Assembly (NCBI GenBank): GCA_014728685.1
Contig: WJLG01000090.1
Span: 1-8,237, forward strand
Reading direction: 5' to 3'
Length of the DNA: 8,237 nucleotides
From: Candidatus Falkowiibacteriota bacterium
GTDB lineage: Bacteria > Patescibacteriota > Patescibacteriia > Patescibacteriales > WJLG01
Shown piece after piece: positions 1 through 4,973 of the stretch (position 1 is the stretch's first letter; each line of letters starts with the position of its first letter). The notes beneath the pieces were generated by a model that had not been told where the DNA came from, did no database searches, and was given only the letters and a program-made list of their open reading frames with translations. The position numbers and the translations under genes were made by a program.

Positions 1-1150
1 CAATTATGTTGTTGATGCGATCGCTTATTCTGGTGATCAAATGCTTGTCCAAGCTTTCCATATCAAGTTTCCAGATCTCGAATTCATTGGCGTAAAGCAA
101 GGTTTTTTGATCAACCCAATCGGCATAGCGGATGTTGCTCACGATCTCTTTCAAGGGATAAGCAAATGAAAAAGGGTCTATGATATAGAGGATGGAATGC
201 TTTTTGTCGTAAAGCTCTAGATAATCGCTTTCCTTGTCCCAAAATTCATATTCATCACAATAGGGCATTTCTATTTCTTTGGTGTTTATCCCTTGGGCGG
301 TATTGAACATTTTAAGCTTGACGGCATTAATATCGCCGGAAACATAGAAGATATTACCATTGGCCGGCAAATAATCGATGATCCCCCCGTCTTCGATAAT
401 AGTTCCGTTCTTGTTGGTATCAAGATCAAAGTAATTGATCGAGTCTTTATACTGATAATAGATCTTGTTGGAATCGTTCTCATTCCATTTGATGTTTTCG
501 GTATCGCTTCCGATAAGGGTTTTTAGATCTTGGCTCCGCGAAATATCCTTTGTATCATATATTGTCTTGCCGGTCAGCAGTTTTCTGCCGTCATCCGACC
601 AAGCGGCCCGGTCGCCATCGCTGGAAGAAGCCACTCGACTCAAATTTTCATTCTTAAGATCGATCAAGAGTCCGTCCAGAGGCAGAAATATCTTTTTATT
701 ATTCGGCGATATTATCGGCTCTTGTATGTTGCCGGAGTTCAAAAGCAGAGGAGAGGTTCTCCTGAAAAGGCTTATATCCTGCAAATGTGTGATCTGTCCG
801 GAATAGATATTGATCTTTTTGTTCCAAGGCCAATAACCGTCAAGCTCAAGCCTGACCTGATATTCACCCGGCAGCAGGCCTTTGATCTTGGCCGGGGTCT
901 TGATCAGATTGCTTTCTCGGCCCAGGATGTTATCCATAAACGATCTTTGGATCTTGTCATCGATGTATATTTTTGCCTGAGTCGGCTTGGTTTCAAGCAG
1001 GATCATGCCGGTTTTTTGTACAAAACGAAAATTTCCCGGGTTGCTTAGGTCTATCTTGTAGCCGATAGCATAAAGTATCACTAAGGGCGTAGTGATCAAG
1101 AATATCAAGATAAAAGTATAAAAAAGAATTTTTCTTCTAAGGCTGGTCAT
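1..1150 (-). CDS. PEGA-domain membrane-anchored protein, C-terminus cut off by window edge
   Basis: Open from ATG at 1150 to the left edge: 383 codons with no stop. Residues 1-7 are basic (MTSLRRK) and a hydrophobic segment follows at about 8-29, so this is probably a single-pass anchor with the rest outside the cytoplasm. Residues about 47-128 fit a PEGA domain, a small beta-rich surface-associated domain: the run contains LLETKPTQAKIYIDD, then GLLPGEYQVRLELDGYWPW. From about 145 onward there are short repeated beta-like stretches (for example ISPNNKKIFLPLDG, AAWSDDGRKLL, LLYANEFEIWKLD) that suggest a beta-propeller or TolB/WD-like region, which is an inference. The start lies 26 bases after the murA stop, so the two genes are probably co-transcribed. 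No SD-like sequence precedes the ATG. The function is unknown; an envelope or surface role is a guess from the anchor, the PEGA domain and the murA neighbour. Confidence 0.82.
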   Translation of the reverse strand, partial: MTSLRRKILFYTFILIFLITTPLVILYAIGYKIDLSNPGNFRFVQKTGMILLETKPTQAKIYIDDKIQRSFMDNILGRESNLIKTPAKIKGLLPGEYQVRLELDGYWPWNKKINIYSGQITHLQDISLFRRTSPLLLNSGNIQEPIISPNNKKIFLPLDGLLIDLKNENLSRVASSSDGDRAAWSDDGRKLLTGKTIYDTKDISRSQDLKTLIGSDTENIKWNENDSNKIYYQYKDSINYFDLDTNKNGTIIEDGGIIDYLPANGNIFYVSGDINAVKLKMFNTAQGINTKEIEMPYCDEYEFWDKESDYLELYDKKHSILYIIDPFSFAYPLKEIVSNIRYADWVDQKTLLYANEFEIWKLDMESLDKHLITRISDRINNII

Positions 1151-1176
1151 TGGTACTAATTAAGAATAAGCGAGAT

Positions 1177-2442
1177 CTAAATGTCGACTCGTTTTATTTT
1201 TGCCCCAAGCTTGTTCAGCCTGGCTTCTATCTTTTCATAACCGCGGTCGATCTGATAGATGTTATCTATTTCAGTTCGGCCCTCGGCAGTCATGGCTGCT
1301 ATTATCAAGGCGATGCCGGCGCGCAAGTCCGGGCTGGTAAGCGTCCTTCCATAAAGCCGGCTGGGACCGTTGACCACTACTCGATGAGGATCGCACATGG
1401 TGATGTCGGCTCCCATTTGCGAAAGACTGTCCGTGAAGAGCAGGCGTCGGTCATAAATGGTCTCATGAATAAGAGAATTGCCATTAGCCTGGGTCATAAG
1501 GACGGTAAAAGGCGATTGCAAGTCAGTAGGAAATCCCGGATATTCGTGGGTCTTTATATTGTATGGTTTGATATTTTTGGTTTTTTTGATCGTCAGGGTG
1601 TCGGCTGTTTCTTTGAAGGGGATATTTATCCTTTTGAATATTTCAAGAAGAATACGAATATGATCCGGCTGGCATTTTTTTATGGTTATTTCCGAGCCGG
1701 TAGCCGCGGCCATGATAGCAAAAGACCCGGTTTCTACACGGTCGGGGATGATCTTGAAATTACCGGCTTTGATCTCGCCGACGCCTCGGATCTCCATGCT
1801 CGGCGTACCCGCGCCCTTTATGTTCGCTCCTTGGGAATTCAAGTATGTAGCTAAAGAGGCTATCTCAGGTTCCATGGCGCAATTATGGAGCTTAGTGGTA
1901 CCTTTGGCCAAAGCGGCGGCCATCATCAAGGTTTCGGTGGCGGTAACGCTCACTAATTTAAAAAAGAAATTAGTTGCTTTTAAGCCGTTTTTTGTTTTCA
2001 AGTGATAGGACTTTCCATCTTCTTTGATCTCTACTCCCATAGCCTTAAAACCCTCTATAAAGACATCGATCGGACGGCCACCGGCGCCGATCACGCAGCC
2101 TCCGGGATGGGGGAATTTAACTTCGCCAAATCTGGCTAACATTGGCCCGATAAACATAATTGATGCCCTGAATTTATCAGCTATTTCCGGATTAAGTTCG
2201 ATCTTGTTGATACCCGAAGTATTGATCTCTACTTTTGAGCCTTTTTGGCTTATTTTAGCCCCTAAATCTTCTAAAAGAGCTAAAGATTTCTTAACATCCT
2301 CAACATCCGGCAAATTGTCTATGGTGATCGTTTCTTTTGAAAGAATAGAGGCCGGAATGATCTTCAGAGCTTGATTTTTAGCTCCTTTTACCTCGATCTC
2401 GCCGGACAACTTGACCGGACCGTTTATAATGAATTTCTGCAT
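1177..2442 (-). CDS. murA: UDP-N-acetylglucosamine 1-carboxyvinyltransferase (MurA)
   Basis: Cytoplasmic enzyme that transfers enolpyruvate from PEP to UDP-GlcNAc, the first committed step of peptidoglycan synthesis and the target of fosfomycin. The protein is 421 residues from ATG at 2442, close to the usual length (E. coli 419). Family landmarks are intact: K22-N23 in VKGAKNQAL, the catalytic cysteine C116 in HPGGCVIGAG (E. coli C115), the catalytic aspartate D307 in GFPTDLQ (E. coli D305), DLRA near 372-375, and R400 in IDRGYEKIE (E. coli R397). The active-site loop reads GCVIGAGGRPID, two residues longer than the common GARPVD form. The frame is open upstream to an ATG at 2550, but that would add 36 residues before the conserved N-terminus, so 2442 is chosen. 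It is the first gene of a minus-strand unit with the PEGA protein and has its own promoter at 2496-2524. The RBS is weak (AAAAAAGAAC). Cysteine at the active site predicts fosfomycin sensitivity of the enzyme itself. Confidence 0.97.
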   Translation of the reverse strand: MQKFIINGPVKLSGEIEVKGAKNQALKIIPASILSKETITIDNLPDVEDVKKSLALLEDLGAKISQKGSKVEINTSGINKIELNPEIADKFRASIMFIGPMLARFGEVKFPHPGGCVIGAGGRPIDVFIEGFKAMGVEIKEDGKSYHLKTKNGLKATNFFFKLVSVTATETLMMAAALAKGTTKLHNCAMEPEIASLATYLNSQGANIKGAGTPSMEIRGVGEIKAGNFKIIPDRVETGSFAIMAAATGSEITIKKCQPDHIRILLEIFKRINIPFKETADTLTIKKTKNIKPYNIKTHEYPGFPTDLQSPFTVLMTQANGNSLIHETIYDRRLLFTDSLSQMGADITMCDPHRVVVNGPSRLYGRTLTSPDLRAGIALIIAAMTAEGRTEIDNIYQIDRGYEKIEARLNKLGAKIKRVDI

Positions 2443-2495
2443 ATATTTGTATTGTTCTTTTTTCAAATTATGATTTATATATTGTACGTAATTTA

Positions 2496-2524
2496 AGCAT
2501 ATATCATTATTGGCGATTTGACAA
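2496..2524 (-). promoter_or_regulatory. Promoter for murA and the PEGA gene
   Basis: On the minus strand TTGTCA (2519-2524) is followed after exactly 17 bases by TATGCT (2496-2501). The -35 matches 5 of 6 consensus bases and the -10 matches 4 of 6. The predicted transcript starts near 2489, leaving a leader of about 47 bases before the murA ATG at 2442. Found by eye. Confidence 0.6.
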
Positions 2525-2568
2525 TATGGCAAAAGTATAATTAAAACCAATTTTAGCCTTTTTCATCC

Positions 2569-2597
2569 TTGCAATTTTAAAGATATGGTGATACAAT
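2569..2597 (+). promoter_or_regulatory. Promoter for the 92-residue acidic protein
   Basis: TTGCAA (2569-2574), 17-base spacer, TACAAT (2592-2597), with TG one base upstream giving the extended -10 TGATACAAT. It fires away from the murA promoter; the two -35 boxes are about 45 bp apart, so the intergenic region is a divergent promoter pair. The predicted transcript starts near 2604. Confidence 0.65.
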
Positions 2598-2634
2598 ATA
2601 ATTGCTTCAAAGATAAAAAAAGAATTGATAATAT

Positions 2635-2674
2635 AAGGAGGAAATATTATCAAATTTAATTTAATGATATTTCC
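2635..2674 (+). promoter_or_regulatory. Strong SD followed by a leader hairpin, upstream of the acidic gene
   Basis: AAGGAGG (2635-2641) is the best ribosome binding sequence in the window, yet it lies 42 bases before the ATG at 2684. Between them is an 11-bp hairpin: GGAAATATTAT (2640-2650) pairs with ATGATATTTCC (2664-2674), one pair being G-U, around a 13-base loop. AAGGA (2635-2639) stays outside the stem. If the hairpin forms, only 9 bases (2675-2683) remain between the base of the stem and the ATG, which is normal SD spacing. The alternative is that the stem hides part of the SD. Confidence 0.55.
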
Positions 2675-2683
2675 GAAAAAGCT

Positions 2684-2962
2684 ATGTTAAAATGGTTAAA
2701 AAGTCTCTTCGGAGGTGAAGAAACAAAACAAGGGGAAGATCTAAATACTCAAGCAACTGACAACGCTCAAGCAGCTGATGATCAGCAGGCTGAGGCAGGT
2801 TCAATGGACCAGTCTTCAATGTCTTCGGAAGAAACTCCTTCAGAGACTTCTCAAGAGGAAGTTTCAGAAGAAGTTGTCGAAGAGCCAAAAGAAGAAACTC
2901 CGGCTGAATCCCAGCCAGAAGAGGTTCCGGCAGAAGGAACTTCAGAGGAGAAGGTTCAATAA
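2684..2962 (+). CDS. Small acidic, low-complexity protein of unknown function
   Basis: A 92-residue protein not matching any family I recognise. Residues 1-10 (MLKWLKSLFG) form a short amphipathic, positively charged stretch that could lie on a membrane or bind a partner. Residues 11-92 are dominated by E, S, Q, T, P and A, with runs such as SEEVVEEPKEE and PEEVPAEG and no cysteine; this part is very probably disordered and strongly negative. It looks like a real gene because it has its own promoter with extended -10, a strong upstream SD and a strong terminator directly after the stop. The frame is closed by a TAA at 2657-2659, so the ATG at 2684 is the only ordinary start; no good SD lies right beside it, and the leader hairpin probably matters for initiation. 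The charged low-complexity tail resembles the acidic region of the protein at 7307, but that may only reflect composition. Confidence 0.75.
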   Translation: MLKWLKSLFGGEETKQGEDLNTQATDNAQAADDQQAEAGSMDQSSMSSEETPSETSQEEVSEEVVEEPKEETPAESQPEEVPAEGTSEEKVQ

Positions 2963-2982
2963 TTCGATTTCCTTTTAAAAAG

Positions 2983-3008
2983 AAAAAGCGGTTCAAACCG
3001 CTTTTTTT
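2983..3008 (+). terminator. Rho-independent terminator after the acidic gene
   Basis: GCGGT (2988-2992) and ACCGC (2997-3001) pair around a four-base TCAA loop, and the preceding A-run pairs with the T-run at 3002-3008. It starts about 20 bases after the stop codon at 2960-2962. Confidence 0.9.
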
Positions 3009-3071
3009 GGTTGCTCAATACATAATCATAGCCTCTATCTATCGCACTAGTTAATTATTTATTAGTTTAAG

Positions 3072-3092
3072 TTGGATCATATATTTGGATCA
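3072..3092 (+). repeat. Short direct repeat TTGGATCA upstream of tatD
   Basis: TTGGATCA occurs at 3072-3079 and again at 3085-3092, 13 bases start to start, about 40 bases before the tatD -10. It may be an operator or chance. Nothing else is seen in the spacer 3009-3126. Confidence 0.35.
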
Positions 3093-3126
3093 CTCTGAAA
3101 TAAATTCGTAAGATCAAGGGTCTATA

Positions 3127-3135
3127 TGTTATAAT
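3127..3135 (+). promoter_or_regulatory. Extended -10 promoter of tatD, predicting a leaderless mRNA
   Basis: TGTTATAAT is a perfect extended -10 (TG at 3127-3128, TATAAT at 3130-3135). No good -35 is visible; TTCGTA at 3105-3110 is the nearest candidate, with a 19-base spacer. Only 7 bases separate the -10 from the ATG at 3143, so the transcript should begin at about 3142, at or next to the start codon. This agrees with the lack of any SD. Confidence 0.65.
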
Positions 3136-3142
3136 TCATTAT

Positions 3143-3991
3143 ATGAAATATATCGATACTCACAGCCATTTGAATTTTCAGAAGTTCGAAGCGGATAAGA
3201 ATGAAGTGATCGGCAGATCTTTGGAGGAGGATGTTGGTATGATCATAGTCGGCACTGACCTGAAAACATCGAAAAAAGCGGTTGAATTAGCCAACCTTTA
3301 TGAAGATGGGGTCTGGGCGGCGGTCGGATTGCATCCGATCCATCTTGAGGATCAAATAGGAGAGGATGAGAATGGACGAGCGGTTGTCAGAGGCCGAGCT
3401 GAGGAATATATAGATGAAAGCTATGAAAAATTGGCCGGCTTGGAAAAGGTGGTGGCGATCGGTGAGATCGGCCTGGACTATTATCATCTTAAACTATCTT
3501 CCGATCTGACAGCCAAGAAGAACAAACAAAAAGAAGTGCTAAAAAAACAATTGCTCTTGGCCAGAAGCTTGGATCTGCCGGCGATCATCCATTGCCGCAA
3601 CGCCCATAATGACCTTTATGATCTCTTGAATGATTTTCGCCACGAGCATAATGATCTGATCCCGAAGGAAAAGGCCTGGGGAGTGATACATTGTTTTTCC
3701 GGAGATGAGAATTTGGCGTGGGATTATTTCAATCTGGGCTTGATGGTATCTTTCACCGGTATTATAACTTTTTCTTCGGCTTGGGATGAGTTGATCAGAA
3801 AGGTGCCGCTGGAAAAGATAATGATAGAGACTGATTGTCCGTTCATGGCGCCCGAGCCTTATCGCGGCCAAAAGAACGAGCCTTCTCTTGTAAAACTGGT
3901 AGCTGAAAGAATTGCCAAGATCAGACAGATGGATCCGGATAAAGTGGCTCTTGCCACTACGCAAAACGCTAAAAAGTTTTTCAATATATGA
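3143..3991 (+). CDS. tatD: TatD-family metal-dependent deoxyribonuclease
   Basis: A 282-residue TIM-barrel hydrolase of the TatD family: two-metal nucleases, with reported 3'-5' exonuclease activity in the E. coli protein, thought to act in DNA repair or turnover. All expected metal ligands are visible: H7 and H9 in DTHSHLNF, E108 in AIGEIGLDYYH, H150 in AIIHCRNA, H183 in VIHCFSG, and D231 in IETDCPF. The family signature continues as MAPEPYRGQKNEP. It is about 20 residues longer than E. coli TatD (260), mainly through charged insertions near residues 70-95 and 165-178. The start is fixed because the HxH motif begins at residue 7. The stop TGA (3989-3991) overlaps the next start as ATGA, so translation is probably coupled. 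The physiological substrate in this organism is unknown. Confidence 0.93.
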   Translation: MKYIDTHSHLNFQKFEADKNEVIGRSLEEDVGMIIVGTDLKTSKKAVELANLYEDGVWAAVGLHPIHLEDQIGEDENGRAVVRGRAEEYIDESYEKLAGLEKVVAIGEIGLDYYHLKLSSDLTAKKNKQKEVLKKQLLLARSLDLPAIIHCRNAHNDLYDLLNDFRHEHNDLIPKEKAWGVIHCFSGDENLAWDYFNLGLMVSFTGIITFSSAWDELIRKVPLEKIMIETDCPFMAPEPYRGQKNEPSLVKLVAERIAKIRQMDPDKVALATTQNAKKFFNI

Positions 3992-4392
3992 ATAAAAGAA
4001 TGATCATAATAATATCAGCCGGAGTTTTGGTTCTGATGCTGGTGGGTGTATATCGGATATTTTTCATGGGCCAGAAATATTCCGATGGACTTTTCAAGCA
4101 AAGTGATAAGCCGGAGATCGAATACACCAAAGTTGATATTGATTATGACAATATCATCAAAAAAATAATTCCTCAGCCGGAAAAAGAGAAAGAGATCACA
4201 TCCGATGATGCCTGCTTTGATCTTAGGGAAGAGGCGATAAAAGAAACCGGCAGCGACGATTGCCAGCTGCTTGAGACGCAAAAATTAGATCAAGGCCGAT
4301 TGGATCCGGCTAGTTTGGATAGATTTTGCCGCGGGAAACAAAGCGCCCAAGGCTGTATTGTTTGTAAGTTCGGCTGTGGTTTCAGGAAGTGA
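3988..4392 (+). CDS. Membrane-anchored, cysteine-rich small protein of unknown function
   Basis: A 134-residue protein; I recognise no family. Residues 1-4 (MNKR) are basic and about 5-27 form a hydrophobic helix, an uncleaved signal anchor that puts the rest outside the membrane. A polar, charged linker spans about 28-72. The last 60 residues carry six cysteines: C76, C92, C114, C123, C126 and C130. The end pattern C-x2-C-x3-C (GCIVCKFGCG) could bind a metal, but in an extracytoplasmic setting three disulfides are equally likely. The even number of cysteines fits disulfides. It overlaps tatD by four bases (ATGA) and is followed by a terminator, so it is the second and last gene of the tatD unit. 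Nothing visible links its function to DNA hydrolysis; co-transcription may be incidental. Confidence 0.82.
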   Translation: MNKRMIIIISAGVLVLMLVGVYRIFFMGQKYSDGLFKQSDKPEIEYTKVDIDYDNIIKKIIPQPEKEKEITSDDACFDLREEAIKETGSDDCQLLETQKLDQGRLDPASLDRFCRGKQSAQGCIVCKFGCGFRK

Positions 4393-4415
4393 ACAGATCA
4401 GATGTTTTTAATATT

Positions 4416-4441
4416 AAATCTCTAATATTAGAGATTTTTTT
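4416..4441 (+). terminator. Rho-independent terminator of the tatD unit
   Basis: AAATCTCTA (4416-4424) pairs perfectly with TAGAGATTT (4429-4437) around loop ATAT, and the T-run continues to 4441. It starts 23 bases after the stop of the cysteine-rich gene and only 5 bases before the groES -35 box, insulating the heat-shock operon. Confidence 0.88.
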
Positions 4442-4446
4442 ATTTC

Positions 4447-4474
4447 TTGACAAGCAGGCTGAAAGTGATAAAAT
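4447..4474 (+). promoter_or_regulatory. Promoter of the groES-groEL operon
   Basis: A perfect -35 TTGACA (4447-4452), a 16-base spacer and TAAAAT (4469-4474) with an upstream TG (4466-4467). A perfect TATAAT also occurs at 4477-4482, but it is 24 bases from the -35. Either choice puts the transcript start at about 4481-4489, at the edge of or inside the CIRCE element, which suits a repressor that blocks RNA polymerase. The vegetative consensus argues for repressor control rather than a special heat-shock sigma factor. Confidence 0.8.
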
Positions 4475-4484
4475 AGTATAATAT

Positions 4485-4511
4485 TTAGCACTCAAATAAT
4501 TTAAGTGCTAA
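4485..4511 (+). promoter_or_regulatory. CIRCE operator (HrcA binding site)
   Basis: TTAGCACTC (4485-4493), nine bases, then AAGTGCTAA (4503-4511). The classic CIRCE inverted repeat is TTAGCACTC-N9-GAGTGCTAA, so there is one mismatch (A for G at 4503). HrcA binds this site and represses groE and dnaK operons in many bacteria. Its position just after the -10 is typical. hrcA itself is not in the window. Confidence 0.93.
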
Positions 4512-4535
4512 TAGAAATTTATAAATTATTTATTT

Positions 4536-4580
4536 TTGAAAGGAAATAGAATTATCTTATTTGTTTTTATTTTCTTTCAA
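4536..4580 (+). promoter_or_regulatory. AU-rich leader hairpin of groES covering the SD-like sequence
   Basis: Bases 4536-4551 pair without interruption with 4565-4580: 16 pairs (12 A-U, 2 G-C, 2 G-U) around a 13-base loop (4552-4564). The left arm contains GAAAGGA (4538-4544), the only SD-like sequence upstream of groES. The right arm ends 5 bases before the ATG at 4586. A weak, mostly A-U stem hiding the SD of a heat-shock gene is what an RNA thermometer looks like. However, the SD is 41 bases from the ATG, so a structural bridge bringing it close is an alternative. Confidence 0.55.
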
Positions 4581-4585
4581 CTAAA

Positions 4586-4885
4586 ATGAAAAATATGAAT
4601 CCAAAACCGCTTCACGACAATGTGATCATCAAGCCGAAGAAGGCTGAAGAAGTGACCAAGTCCGGCATCGTGCTTCCGGAAACCATGGACAAAGGCAAAG
4701 CTGAACAGGGAGAGGTCGTTGCCGTCGGTCCGGGAAAATTGAATGAATCAGGACAAAGACTGCCGATGAGCGTTAAGGCTGGAGATAAGGTGATGTTCAA
4801 GAAATATTCAACCGATGAGTTCATGGATGAGAATAAAGATGAATTTTTGATCATTTCCGACAATGATATCTTAGCTGCTTTATAG
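4586..4885 (+). CDS. groES: GroES co-chaperonin (Hsp10)
   Basis: The heptameric lid of the GroEL folding chamber. The protein is 99 residues from ATG 4586; a second ATG at 4595 gives 96 residues and places the mobile-loop motif GIVL at 24-27, the E. coli numbering, so either start is possible and neither has an adjacent SD. Conserved features seen: N-terminal PLHDNVIIKP, mobile loop EEVTKSGIVLPE that docks on the GroEL apical domain, the stretch GEVVAVGPG, the roof region, and C-terminal DEFLIISDNDILAAL. First gene of the groES-groEL operon under the CIRCE operator, with a leader of about 100 bases that is strongly structured. The stop TAG is at 4883-4885 and groEL begins 88 bases later. Confidence 0.97.
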   Translation: MKNMNPKPLHDNVIIKPKKAEEVTKSGIVLPETMDKGKAEQGEVVAVGPGKLNESGQRLPMSVKAGDKVMFKKYSTDEFMDENKDEFLIISDNDILAAL

Positions 4886-4924
4886 ACAAAGATCGTTTAG
4901 CTATTTTATAAATTTAAAAATCGA

Positions 4925-4960
4925 GCATAAACATTCCGCACTGCGCGCGGTAGTTTATGC
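4925..4960 (+). promoter_or_regulatory. Hairpin in the groES-groEL spacer
   Basis: GCATAAAC (4925-4932) pairs perfectly with GTTTATGC (4953-4960); inside, after a small internal loop, CCGC (4936-4939) pairs with GCGG (4947-4950) around a seven-base loop. It ends 13 bases before the groEL ATG. There is no T-run, so it is not a terminator. It could be an RNA processing or stability element, as known for some groESL messages, or could shape groEL initiation, since no SD is seen. Confidence 0.6.
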
Positions 4961-4973
4961 ATTATATGAAATT

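Noticed and set aside
465..1048. Plus-strand open frames opposite the PEGA gene
   Set aside because: The minus-strand frame is open for 383 codons with a recognisable membrane anchor and PEGA domain; the plus-strand frames are its shadows.
1150..1854. Long plus-strand open frame opposite murA
   Set aside because: Shadow of a clear murA gene with all catalytic residues on the minus strand.
2443..2550. 36-residue N-terminal extension of MurA from an ATG at 2550
   Set aside because: Family proteins begin at the MQKFIINGP-like strand, and the extension would cover the promoter at 2496-2524.
3989..3991. UGA recoded to glycine (Gracilibacteria/SR1 code)
   Set aside because: TGA ends tatD right after its natural C-terminus and also ends the cysteine-rich gene just before a terminator, so UGA works as a stop here.
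4410..4429. Alternative hairpin AATATTA / TAATATT overlapping the terminator (antiterminator-like)
   Set aside because: Only A-U pairs, much weaker than the terminator stem, and AT-rich sequence gives this easily; no upstream control element is seen.
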